Of a stretch of 64,000 nt of DNA, positions 31,301 to 45,192 are shown in pieces. The notes beneath the pieces are model-generated. The model was given only the letters and a program-made list of their open reading frames with translations. It ran no database searches and was not told the DNA's origin. Within the stretch, counting starts at the first letter, position 1. Every line of letters starts with the position of its first letter. The position numbers were made by a program, and so were the translations under genes. The stretch lies in assembly GCA_035771165.1 (NCBI GenBank), contig JAWNZC010000178.1, forward strand, positions 822,001 through 886,000, in the 5' to 3' direction. The stretch is from Paragorgia papillata. Its lineage: Eukaryota > Cnidaria > Anthozoa > Scleralcyonacea > Coralliidae.

Positions 31301-34300
31301 AAGGCCAACAAAGTAGGATTCCTAAAACGAGTCGGAACTCCGTTTTCCAATGTACCGAGGAGGCCCTGGGAACGAGGATAGTCTTCTTCTTTTTTCTTTT
31401 TTCTCCTCCCCTTACTCGTTCAGCTTCTTCTCTTCTTCTTCTTCTCTTCTTCTTCTTCTCCTCTTCTTCTGCCAGTCTTTCTTTGTTCCGCTGTCCTGCC
31501 ATTGCTCTTTCTCTCTATATCTACTTTTTCACTTGTTCAGATTGTCCTTCTACTCCTTTCCCTTCTTCTCCTGGTTCCTCTTTTTAACTTTCTGCTCCTT
31601 TTTCTCTTTGGCGTCTTTCTCGTTGTCGTCATCATTCGCTTTCATCACTGTTGTTGTGAAGTAATATATCATACACGAGGAGGAGTGTTTCATCAGGATA
31701 TCCAAACACCGAGACGTTTGTTGAAAACCGAGGTTTTTGAACAAACTTCGAGGTGTTTGAATATCCTGATGAAACACTCCTCCGAGTGTATGATATAGCA
31801 TCTCAAACAAATCAGTATTTTAAGAGAAAATCAAGATGAGAAGTTTGCTTAATTTATGTAATTTCTTCCTCCGATATACAAACCACCGACACGGTACTGA
31901 TTTCCTTTGTGTTTTCTTCATGAATTATTAATGAGTTTGAGATTAGCTGTTCAAAAGCATTGAGAAATGCAATTTAACTTTCTTATAGGAAAGGATCTCA
32001 CTGGAGCTCAAAACTTGTCTAAGAAACACCAAGCATTGATGGTAAGTGTTTTGTTGTACACATGTTTAAAATTTGAAAAAAAATGTTCTGTGGAAATATT
32101 GTACTGTAAAGAATAGAAATATTTTTAAAAGGTAAATTTCTTCAATATATGACATATTTTTTCTAATATTTTTATCATTAACAGACTGAAATGACTGGCC
32201 ATGAAGTCCGTATCAACAATGTTATGGATGATGGCAAGAGGATGATTGAAGAAGGTACTGTGATTAACTTAGTCTGTCAGCCAGCTTCTTGGGAAACATT
32301 GGGTAGAGGAGAGGGTGAGTTTACAATAATTCTTATTTCTAGTACTTTACTCTTAGATAATTTCCGTAGTGATGAAATCAAGGAAAACATGGATAATCTT
32401 GAAAATCAGTGGGTACAGCTTAAGGTAGGGTTATATTGTACATATTATTGTAAATATATTTCAAGAAATATTCTTAAAATAAGAACAAAATATGTTAATG
32501 TTATGGTGTCCCAAGAACAATTCATTGCGTTCCAAGAACAATTCATTGCGTTCCAAGAACGATTCATTGCGTTCCAAGAACTATTCAATACGTTCCAAGA
32601 ACATTTCAATGCGTTCCAAGAACAATTTAATGCGTTCCAAGAACAATTCAATGCGTTCCAAGAACAATTCAATGCGTTCCAAGAACAATTCAATGCGTTC
32701 CAAGAACCATTCAATGCGTTCCAAGAACAATTCAATGCGTTCCAAGAATAATTCAATGCGTTCCAAGAACAATTCAATGCGTTCCAAGAACAATTCAATG
32801 CGTTCCAAGAACAATTGATTGCGTCCCAAGAACAATTCAATGCGTTCCAAGAACAATTCAATTCGTTCCGAGAACAATTCAATGCCTTCCAAGAACAATT
32901 CATTGGAATTTAAGAACAATTTAATGCGTTGCAAGAATAATTTTCTCAGGAAATGAAATTGTAATATCCATGATTGAAGAAATCTTGTTTTGGTATTTAG
33001 GACAAGGCAGCATCTCGTAAAGAAGACTTGGACGACTCTCTTCTTGCGTATCAGTACATGGCCGATGTTACTGAAGCAGAGGCGTGGTTGTCAGAGAAAG
33101 AACCTTTGGTGACTAGTACAGACTATGGAAAAGATGAAGACAGTGCACAAGCAATGTTGAAAAAGCATAATGCGGTAATGTCTGATCTTGAAGCTTATGG
33201 TACTGTTGTTGATCAACTCAGGGAACAAAGCACAACATGCAAGGTAAGTGTGCTTAGACAATACACAGTTGTGGTTAGTCATGCCATAGTTAATAGAAAA
33301 TATGCATGGTTTGGAAGCTCAACAAAAGTCATTGTTTTATGTTTTTGTTCAGGTTTATGGAAATTTTTGCACTTTCACGGTTACTGAACATATTGTGTTT
33401 TCTGTATAATGAAGCAATCATCCAATAGCAACGTTTGGGTTCAATCACTCAACCGTACTGTTTAAATATTAATAAACCTAAAACAAAGGATTTGGCACCT
33501 TCATGTACCTTTCAACATGAATCGTAGCTTGATTGTTAACCGCTTTGAAGTTTGCCGGGTTTCCAAACCATGTATATTTTCTATTAACTATAGTCATGCT
33601 GATGATATGATAGTGGTGCTGGTGGTAGTTATGGCAATAATGGTGGTTATGATGGTTGTGGATTAAGTTGGTGATGGTAATGGTGTTGGTTGTTGTGGCA
33701 ATGGTATGGTTGAGGTAGTGGTGACAATGTTGATATTGATGGTGACGGTAGTTAGGTGGTGATGGTGATGACGATGGTGGTTAAGGTGGTGGTGGTGATT
33801 GATTGGTTATTTTACTGATTAGTCAGATAATGATATGTATTTTAAAACTGTTTGACTTTTTTTTTATTAGACTGTAACTCCAGTGAAGGACTTCAGTGAT
33901 CGTGAATGTGTTGAGGCTTTGTATGATTACCAAGAGAAAACAGCTCGAGAAGTGTCCATGACTAAAGGTGACATCCTGATACTCTTGAACTCTACAAACA
34001 AGGTAATTAAGACCACTAGGTGTAAGTTTCTTGTGTGGTGATGGTTATTGTTGTTGTGGTGATGGTTATTGTTGTTGTGGTGGTGGTGGTGGTGGTGGTG
34101 GTTATTGTTGTTGTGGTGGTGGTTATTGTTGTTATGGTGGTGATGGTGGTGGTTGTTGTTGTTGTTGTTGTGGTGGTGGTGGTGGTTGTTGTTGTTGTTG
34201 TGGTGGTGGTTATTGTTGTTGTTGTGGTGGTGGTGGTGGTTATTGTTGTTGTGGTGGTGGTGGTGGTTATTGTTGGTGTGGTGGTGGTGGTTGTTGTTGT

Positions 34301-37300
34301 GGTGGTGGTGGTGGTTATTGTTGTTGTGGTTGTGGTGGGAGTATGTGGTGGTTGTGGTGGTTGCTGTGATTGTTGTTTTAATTCGGTATTTTTGTGTAGG
34401 ACTGGTGGAAAGTGGAAACCAACGACCGCCAAGGCTTCGTTCCTGCGGCTTACGTAAAAAGAATTGATTCCAAAACAGCCTCACAGGAAATACTAGACCA
34501 AGCTCCCGAGGTCGACACTGTTTCGCAAAGGCAAGAAGCTTTGGATAAGAAGTACCAAGATCTCCTTGAAGCTGGCGCGGAACGAAGAAAGAAGTTGGAG
34601 GAGTCGATTGAAAGACATGGTCTTTTGCGAGAAGCTCACGAAGTTGAATCTTGGATTAACGACAAGGTAATCTCTTTAGACAACGAAGTAAACTTGATTA
34701 ATTCTTTGAAAGTTTGCATGGCGATAATAGTATTCCATATACGTTGTGTGGAAAACCACGTTTAATGTTTACTTGCTGAGCTTTCGGCCTGTCATTGCTC
34801 TGATGAAGGCCTGAGTCAACAGACCGAAAGCTTAGCAAATAAATATTAAACAAAACATATTCCACAAAACTTATCTTGAATAGAGTAAACTTGTTCGGAA
34901 CACTAGCCTGACAGTAACACCAGTAGATCACAACCTCGTCAGATTGCCCATAGTGGAAGGGGATGGGTTTGGAAACTCCATTGTCTTTCATTATACAATG
35001 GTCATATTGTGTTCATGTTGGAGGAAGGCAATTGGTTGAAGAAAGGAAATCCTATGGACACGTGACGACGAAGGACTACGCAACGAACAAAGGATGTACA
35101 ACACGTGACGACGAAGGACTACACTAGTTAAAGGGGATTGGCAACAAAAATTAAGTTTGTCTATAAATTTGAAAGGACGCATAAAATTGTAATAGAATAT
35201 CCTTTACAACTTTTTCGTATCTTTCTGCGTTTTCAAGATATTTCAATTTGTTTGATATGTAAATGAGATGGTCTCTGACGTCAGGAGTGGGGTAAAATAT
35301 TTTCATACAGAGCAAAATCACTTACATATCTCACATGAAATGTTCAGGGTCGCAAGGAGTTTTTATGTGCACAGTTTCAAATGATTTCGCTGAACAAACT
35401 TACAGATATAACTGGTTTTGCTACATGTGAAAATATTTTACCCCACACCTGACGTCAGAGACCATCTCATTTACATATCAAACGAATTGAAATATCTTTA
35501 AAACGAAGAGAGATACGAAAAAGTTGTAAAGGATGTTCTATTACAATTTTATGAGTTCTTTCAAATTAGACAAACTTAATTTTTAGTGCTATTGCCCTTT
35601 AAAAACGTTGCTATTGATTGGATGACTGCTTCATTATACAGAAAATACAATACGTTCAGTGACCGTGAAATTAGACAAATTGAACAAAAACATAAAATAC
35701 TTTTGCCGAGTTTCCAAACCATCTCCCTCCATTAACTATGGATTGCCGTAGATCAGTGCGTTTGATCAGAAAACTAGTTTTACTTTGTCTAAACATATTA
35801 AACTTTAGGAAGGTTGTAGATTCGAGTCGCATTTAGAGTTCAAATACTTACGAAAGGGCTTGTACAGCAAAGAAACGTGAAACTATATTAAACTTTATCT
35901 TTCAGGCGGCTGTTGTAACATCGGAGGAAGTTGGGGATGACTTTGAACATGTGGAAGCACAAAAGAAGAAATTCGATGATTATCGAAAGGTGTGAAGAAA
36001 ATCATTTTCTATATAAAATTATAAATATATTCAAAAATAAAATAATAATTGGTTAATTGGCCATTTCCCAAAAAGAGACTGGTGACGGGTTAGGATCGCT
36101 AGGGTACTTGGGATAGTTTGGAGGGACAGATTTCATGCTTGGTAGCCTAAGCACAATGAAACTGTCCTTCCAAACGATCCCAAGAACACCAGCGCTCAAT
36201 GCTCTTTACCAGTCTTCAACTCTTCGGAGCGCGTATTTTGGCGCACGTGTTATTTTTGACGCATTTTGGCGCGCGCATAATTTTAGCGCACGCATTATTT
36301 TGAAACACGCATAATTTAGCGCACGCATAATTTTAGCGCACGCATTATTTTGAAGCACGCATAATTTTGGCGCACGCATAATTTTAGAGCGCGCATTATT
36401 TTGAAGCACGCATAATTTTGGCGCACACATCATTTTGAAGCACGCCTAATTTAGCACACGCATTATTTTGAAGCACACATAATTTTAGAGCACGCATTAT
36501 CTTGGCGCACGTATTATTTTAGTGCACGCATAATTGCGATATTGAATATGCGCCACGACGCTAAATTGCAAGTGAATAGTTACGATCGTTCCGTGAAATA
36601 ACCACGACATAGTCATTTGAACAAATTCTTTGATCTGTTCTAGGACATGCGTACCATTGAAACGCGTATCAGAGAATTAACGATTATTTCTGAGAAACTG
36701 AAAGTGACCCATCGACAAGAATACGAAAGGATTCAGGAAATTATCAAACGATTAACCGAAAAATGGGAAGAACTGGAACGACTTTCTGAGAAAAGACAAC
36801 AGGCTTTGGAAAGTGCTCAGGAAATTCAGAAATTCCACCGGTAAGAGAAAGAGTAGCTTTTTAAGATAGGAATATACCGAATTTTATTGCTATACGGTGA
36901 ACTGATCACTTCAGACAAGCTACAACCCCAATGCCTACGACAGTGCCTAGAATTTATCATCCTTACCCACATACGCAATTACTGAGAGTCTTAGAGCAAA
37001 GTGAAAATGTTGTAAACTACTGATCTCTTTATAAACTGGATTGCTCATCGCGTTCCAAAAATGAAGCCAGCGGAGATGACGAATTGGGAGTACCAAGATG
37101 GCCGCCACGGAAACTTTGTACGATTTCGTAGCACGGAAAGGGACGAAAAGAGCCACGTTAAAATATTTATGCCATTGGTATCAAACAAAGAACACTGTAC
37201 AAGGTTTAGAAGCTTAGTTTTGCATTTGTTCAGTGCAAATATACAGCGATATTTGCATAGTTAGTTATTTGCACTGGTTATTTGCATTGTTAGCCAATCA

Positions 37301-40300
37301 AATTTATCACACGGGAGACTACTTCATGTATGCTTATTATTTTGTCCTTGTGCAAGTCACGCTACTTCTCTGGCCTTTTTAAAGTTTTATTTTTCCATAA
37401 AAATTTGTTGATCAGAGCAGTTGTATAATAAATCTCTTATTAGATGTTTTGATGTGTAGTATCGCTGTATATTTTTACTCGTTGTTTGTATTTTGACGTA
37501 AAAATATACAGCGATACTACACACCAAAACATCTAATAAGATATGTTTACCACCTTTCCACTTTGCTCTATCTAAAACGCTACCTACGCAACACTCTACT
37601 TTTTAACGTAATTACTTGGTTAGATTACGTAGTTACTTGGTTAGATTACGTAATTACTTGGTTAGATTACGTAGTACTTCTAAAAACGGGTGTTTTCAAT
37701 TTTTCTGGAAATGTGGGTGTAGTAACCATTTGTCTCACGGCATACTGTTGTGTTTCCTAGTGATGTTGACGACACCAAAGCATGGATTTCTGAGAAAGAT
37801 ACTGCTCTATCTTCTGCTGATTATGGCCGTGATTTAGCTAGCGTCCAGGCTCTACAGCGAAAACACGACGTCTTGGAAAGGGATTTGGCAGCCTTAGAAG
37901 AGAAGGTAAGGCCCTGCGGGCTGATTCCTAGTTGATGTATTTCTTGTCGCATAGCGTGCTAACTCTTGCGTTTAGGCGTACGATGACTCGTGTCAGCGCC
38001 AGATTTTGGTGGTGGTGGTGGTGGTGGTCGTAGTGACAATGGTAGGGGGTAATGTTAGTGGTGATCATAGCTATAGTGGTAGTGACAGTAATAGTGGTGG
38101 TGGTAGTGGTTATGGGAGTGGTAGCAGTAGTGGTTGTATTTGTAATGGTGGTTGTAGTGGTGGCGATGGTAGTTGTAGTAATAGTGCTAGTGGTGGTAGT
38201 TGTGGTGGTGGTGGTGGTGGTGGTGGTGGTGGTGGTGGTGGTGGTGGTAGTGATATAGTTAGATAAAAGGGTCGTTACAATCTCTTTTGCCTATATACTA
38301 TATAGGTCCCCAGTACTACTACTATACAAATAATCTGAGATTTATGAGGGGCCCTACTATGTAGGTTCCTCCTGTACAGTTTCCTCAAACCTCCCCTAAA
38401 TACGGCTCTATGCTATTGTTTCACATTATTCGTTCCTCTCCCACTTTATATCAAAGGTTCGTCAGTTGAACAACGAGGCGGCGACGTTAATGGAGACCCA
38501 TCCAACACACGCACAAGATATCGAAGCAAAACGAGATGAGATCTCTGAAGCCTGGGTGGGACTTAAAGATCAGGTAAGAATTGAGTTTTGTAGTATAGCT
38601 ATAATCTATAATTCCATTGCTGCCTAGGATCTCTGAGGGTTCTCACTCGGACAGAGTAAAATCGTCTGGCCTGAGACAGAGTATTACAAGGCAGGAATGG
38701 TTTAAAAATAGGAATTTTAGCACCAGTGTACACGAACTAGGGTTCTCATTTGTCAAGGATTGTAATTCTTTTGTATTTTCTAGGCTGCTTCAAGAAAAGG
38801 GAAACTTCTGGATTCTCATGATTACCAGCGGTTCTTGAATGAGTTCAGGTGTGTTGCATATAGATTTGGTTGGCAAATTATGTACCACTCACAAGACAAA
38901 AGAAAATAGTCGAGCGCGTTACATTTTACGTCTATAGTGAAAATTCAGATTAAAGGAGGATTTCCATTCAGCGATGTTTTGCGGTCCGTCGCTTCCTTTT
39001 GTCATATGAGCTCTCATCTGGAACGCAGTCGAAGAGCGGTCCAACCGATCATTGGAAGGTTCCAGATTTACCGTAATTTCGTGGCTTATTTTTTCAAACT
39101 TTTTTTAGGCTTAAGAGAGAGGGGGCTTATTTCAAATAAGTACAAAAAGTCTGATTCTCTTATTTATCAACTGATTTGGGGATGGGGGTTTAATTATTTT
39201 CTGCTTCCAGAAAGGGCGGGGGGGGGGGGGGGGGGGTGCTTATTAGAAGGGAGTTTAAAATAGGGGGGCTTAATAGAGAAATTGCGGTAACCTCTGTCTG
39301 GGACTCGGAAACATTTTCTTAGAATTTGAGCTTGACGAACGGCCACCAAATGTCTGTTACAATAAAGCAACAGTAATGGTAACTTGGTGTTCTTTTGGTC
39401 GACAGGGATTTGGAATCGTGGTTGACTGGTATTAAAGCTTTGGTGTCTTCTGATGAACTGGCTAAAGATGTCGCTGGTGCTGAAGCATTACTGGAACGAC
39501 ATCAGGTAAGCAAACTGCATCAATAACTTCTCAGAACATAGGGAGTCAGTATTTAAGAAAGCAGATCTGACATCATTGGAAAATGATTCACTCCCTCACT
39601 GACATTGCGAGCGTTGAACTCGGGACAGAGAAAAAAAACTTTCCCTCTTTAATGAATAAAATTGTCTAGATAGATAGATAGAAACTTTATTTAAAGAGGG
39701 TGACACTTAATAGTACAAAGTACTAACAAACTTGTGGCCCTCAACAGAAAATAACAAAAAGTACAAGAATGTATCTATAACTATATACAGTATCTATATA
39801 TCTGAATATGTACAATTAAAGGTATAAAGTATTATCAATATCTATAATACATGCATGAAGTATATACACTACGTAAATTTAAAATCAGTAAAAGACGTAA
39901 ATTGTTTAAATTATTTCTGGTGTTTACGAAAACAACTGTACAATGAATGCTTAAAGATATCAAGGGAGCTAGAGGAACGCAGACGTAATGGCAGTTTGTT
40001 CCAAAGGCTTATTGCGGTGATTGAGAAAGTTCTTCCGTCTTCTTTCTTCTTTCTTCGTCTGGCGTTAGACAAAGTAAAATAATTAGGGGGCTGGTTTTGG
40101 GCAGCTTAGGCTGGAATAGGTTAAAAGGTGCATTTTTATTAATTTTGCCCACAAAGTTGTAAGTTTTTACAATATACTACGTTGGATAGGTTCGTTCGTT
40201 CAGTTGATCGGATGGTTTTATTATCTTTTAAATATTCTACTTTTCAAAGGAGTACCGTTCCGAGATCGATGCGAGAGATGAGACTTTCCAAGCCTTCATC

Positions 40301-43300
40301 GAGTTTGGTAAAGAACTGGCTGAGAAGGAACACTACGCAAGACCAGAGATCGAGGAAAAGCTTGAGACCATCGATGATGAAAGAAAAGATTTGGAAAAGT
40401 AAGAATAACATTAGTTTTATTTACAATTAACAATTCTTGTGATTGTTGAATCCGTTTTTAATATAAAATCATTTTCATTAGGGCTTGGGCTGAACGAAAA
40501 GACATATTGGATCAATGCTTTGAGCTTCAGGTGAGCCTTAATCACTCTTTTCTCTTATTCCTTTCACTTGTCTCTTTTCTCATTCCTTATATTTCCTTTT
40601 CATTCCCTCATGTCAATTTTTGCTTTTTCTTCTTCGATTTTCTCCAAGGTTTTCGCCAGACTCTTTCTCTCTCCTTTTCTGTCATTACATACACCTGTTG
40701 TTTTTCTCTTTTTTTGGCGAACGTCAAAAGCGGCTGTAACAATGAGATGTGATTTATATTGAGGATACTCTGAAAATGTAGAAATCTTTTGTTTTTAGGT
40801 TCATTAATATTTACTACATTTTTATCTTTATAGTTGTTTATTCGCGATGCTGAGCAGTTGGAATCATGGATGGCTCCTCGTGAGGCGATTATCCGCAGTG
40901 AAGAAGTTGGTGGTTCTCCTGAGGGTGCTGACAAACTTGTCAAAACTCACGAGAATATTGAGAAATCAATCAAACAACAGGTTAGACATGTTCTAAGGAT
41001 TTTGGGTGAAGGAAAATTCGAGTGTAGAATATATACATTTTATGACCAAACCGGGACCAGTTGCGAAAAATGCAACTACACAGGCCTTCCGGCAGGAATT
41101 GAACCCACGACCTTGCGATTCTAGTGCAATGCTGTGACCACTGAGCCACGGAGGGCGTTTCCGAGAGCTTGATCGCGAGTTCTGTATATATAATAAGGTG
41201 GTAATGGCAGGAGAGAATTGGGTATATTATAAGTAATATTGGGCATTTCACTCGATTACGTAGCATGTTCTAAGGATTTTGGGTGAAGGAAAATTCGAGT
41301 GTAGAATATATACATTTTAAGACCAAACCAGGACCAGTTGCGAAAAATGCAACTACACAGGCCTTCCGGCAGGAATTGAACCCACGACCTTGCGATTCTA
41401 GTGCAATGCTCTGACCACTGAGCCACGGAGGTTAGACAGGCTGTCAGACCCCCATTTCGGTACTATGCATTCCCTCACTTTTATGCTCTTTTTGTTCTAC
41501 TCGTTGTTTACAGGAGGAGAAAATTCAGGCACTTCAAGATTATGCTGATAAACTTACTTCCAATGACCATTATGATTCACAAGCCATTGCAGAACGTGTT
41601 CAGTCAGTTTTGGAAAGGTGAGATATTTATTTCAGAAAATGAAAATGACCTCCTTTGTATGTATGTATAACCTGATGTAGACACGAAAGTAAAGCCCTAT
41701 TTACACGGCCAAAATTTAAGCACGCTTAAGTTGCGCCACCTTGGTGCGTTTACACGGTCATTTAATAATCCCTTACTAAAACACGTACACCATTATTCAA
41801 CATGGCGGACGAGCTATATTTTTGGTTTTGGAAGCTTCGTATGGGTAGCGTGCGTCAAAGAACAACGGACGAAATCTGTACACGAGAAAGAGTAATAGCT
41901 AAAAGAAAGAAAGAAACAAAGGAACAAAGAATAGCGAGATGGAAGCTTCTACAGCAGGGCAAAAAAATGCATTTTATCGTATTAATAACGCCGTATTAAT
42001 AGCAAGCGTTTTTCCAATCCCGTTGCGTTTACACGGCCAAGTTAAGCGCGATTAACTGATCGTGCTCAGTTTAATCCACCTCCTTGAAGTGGTACAAACT
42101 AATCGCGATTAATTTACGCCGATCTGTTTACACGGACATTTTAAGCCCGCTTAAAGTCAAATGTGGCTCAGATCCCGCTTAACTTTTGGCCGTGTAAACA
42201 GGGCTTAAGTTTGGGAGAATTTGAAAGTTTATGGAAACCCTGGATTTTTAAAAGTATACTTTCGAACTTTCCTAGAAACGTTTCATTGTTTACTTCAGAT
42301 TACGCAAACACAGCGTGTGCAGGAAACAATTTTTCGTATCTATTTTTTTAACTAACATCTGTCTGGCTGGTCTGCATGGTTTATATCCTCTATGTATATT
42401 ATAGGTGGCAGAAGCTGAAGGCTGCTTTAGTTGAGCGTCGTTCTAAGTTGGGCGAGAGCCAGAATATCCAACAAGTGACGCGAGATGCTGAAGATATTGA
42501 GGCGTGGATTAGCGAGAAATTCCAGTCGGTTATGGACGAGGCGTATATGGATCCAAGCAATTTACAAGTGAGGGATGATTAGATGGAAGGAAGGACGGGA
42601 AGGAAAGGCAGGGAACGACGGGAAGGAAGGAACGGAACGGAACGGAAGACAAAATACGCCAAACACATTTTGATTTAACCTTTTTATGTTCTTCTAGAGC
42701 AAAGTTCAAAAACAACAAGCTTTTGAAGCTGAAATGGCTGCCAACGAAGAACGAGTGTTGCACACCATCGCCATAACGAAACGTAAGTGTTTTGTTAAAG
42801 ACAAAATTCAAGCATTCTTTTAACTCGTTTTCTGCCAAGCGCCATATTAGCCAACCTTCTTTAAAGTCTAAATAATCGAATTTGGCTATGGTATTAGGAC
42901 AGACTTTTTAGAACTGATTTCTTATTGCATTTCTTAGAGTTAATCGAGGAACGCAAATGTGCAAACAACGAAGAGATTGTTCGTGAAAGAATCACCAAAC
43001 TACAAACGCAGTGGGAGAGATTAACACAACAGTCTCAATCTAAGTCGCGGTATTTAAAGGAGTCCAATCAACTTCAGCAGTATAACAACAATGTCAAGGA
43101 ACTCGATTACTGGTTGGACGAGGTACGTTTACATGTTGCGAGAGATATAGCATGCGTACAGTTTTTATTGTTGTCGTGTTTGGTGGTGGTGGTGGTCGTG
43201 TTGTCGAGTTTGGTGGTGCTGGTGGTGGTGTCGAGTTTGGTGGTGGTGGTGGTGGTGGTTGTGTTGTCGTGGTTGGTAGTGGTGGTGGTGGTGATGTTGT

Positions 43301-43870
43301 TGTCGTCAAGGGTCGGGGTGGTGGTCGTTGTGTTGTGTTGTTTTGGGCGGTCGTAGGGTTTTTTGCCCTTGGTATTTAATGGGTTTTTTTAATTTTATTA
43401 TTTCTTTTTCAGACTGAAACTCTGCTGTCATCAGAGGACTGTGGACATGATTTGGCGAGCACCCAGAACTTGTTGAAAAAACACCAGCTGGTGGAGGCTG
43501 ACATCACAGCTCACCAAGTACGTAACACAGCTTGTCTGAAAAACTACCGCAGTGTTTTCTATTTCTTTCCTCGTAACTAAGGTTCTTTTTCTGCATCGAG
43601 ACACTAAATGTATTTCCAGACCGTACTTTTTTTCTAGTTATGAGGACTTGTTGTTTTGAAGAAAATGTATTATCACCATCATCACCCACCACCATCATCG
43701 TCACCACCACCACCATCACCTCCCACCACCACCACAATCATCGTCACCACCATCATCATCTGATCATCATCGCCACCACCATCATCATCACCATCATCAC
43801 AATCATCGCCACCAGCACCACCACCACCACCATCATCACCACCACCACCACCACCATCATCACCACCACC

Positions 43871-43929
<59 letters not shown>

Positions 43930-45141
43930 TGCATGTGTAATCTGCTCTATTGAAAATTGTACGATGCTTTTCTTAGGATCATGTGAACGATCTTCAAGCG
44001 CAAGCTCAGAAATTCATTGAGACTGAACATCACGAGGCGACAACAATCAAAGAAAAAGAAGTGACGATCACAACTCGTTATGAAAAGTATGAAAGCCTGA
44101 TTTTATCCTAGAGACGAAGTCGAGGCAGGCTTGGAAGAATGACGGAGTATTGTAGAACAATGGCTGCCCATTGTTTCAAGGGAAAATGGCACAATGGCCA
44201 ATCCAAGCCTGAGTCGATGGGAACACCGAGACTCTTGGGAAACAAGTGTTTTCCTCGACATTATTAAGGGTGTATTTTTTAGATTACCAGAATGAGTGAA
44301 AATAAATAACTGACAAACATGTGTTTTTGATAACTTTAGGATCACGAACATGGCCAGCCAACGTCGTTCCAGATTGGAGAAAGCCAACGATCTGCAATCG
44401 CTGTTCAGAGATATTGACGACGAAGAGTCCTGGATAAAGTAAGGAAACTTGTTTTTTTCCAGAATTTATTAAAAATGTACATTTTTACAAATAGACAACA
44501 AAAAAGAGTATTGCTAGTCGATCTATTACCGGATATTCAAAAATGTACAGTTTGAGAACGAAATTCCGACGTTTTAGACAAAAGTTTGGGTGACTGACTT
44601 TGCTTTTATCTGGGGGAACTGACTGGTGCGAAGGAGAGTTTTTTTTCTTGAAACGTCCGTTTATTTTATTTCAACTGTATGCTTGGCATTTTAGAGAGAA
44701 AAAATTGCTTGCAAGTTCTGAAGATTATGGCAAGGATTTGACTGGAGTGCAAAACCTCCGCAAAAAACACCAAAGACTTGAGGCCGAAATACATAACCAT
44801 GAACCCAAAGTGCTGGTAAGAAAGATAGACTAATCTAAACTTATTGTGAGACAGTGAATTCGGGTGGAGAATAATAATAAGGTATTACTCCGAGTGACGA
44901 ACCATACCGGACAAGTAGAGAAAACTCTACTTGGCCCGGCTGGGATTCGAAGCCGCGACTTTACTTGACCTGTGGCTTGTAGCTCAGTTGGTAGAGCATA
45001 AGATAGTAAATCGAAGGTCGCGGGTTCGAATCCCAGCCGGGCCAAGTAGAGTTTTCTCTGCTTGTCCGGTATGGTTCGTCACTCGGAGTAACACCTTAAT
45101 ATTAATCTAAACTTCTTGGCCTATGGATTGCAGCAAACGTG

Positions 45142-45192
<51 letters not shown>

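Noticed and set aside
32255..32314. Alternative longer exon 20 using GTGAGT at 32315
   Set aside because: It would leave a 42-base intron and add 20 residues not seen in other spectrins. Direct splicing at 32254 fits the repeat length.
32505..32932. Regular 21-bp repeats considered as a CRISPR array
   Set aside because: There are no spacers. The units are contiguous, and the host is a eukaryote.
32445..32934. Minus-strand frames of 117-152 residues over the 21-bp minisatellite
   Set aside because: The period is a multiple of three, so all frames stay open. No sign of a gene.
33927..34484. His/Asn-rich minus frame and Gly/Cys- or Val-rich plus frames in the SH3 intron
   Set aside because: They are shadows of the GGT/TTG repeat.
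44972..45043. Functional tRNA gene
   Set aside because: A and B boxes are good, but the acceptor and T stems pair poorly and the sequence continues into a SINE tail repeated at 53345.
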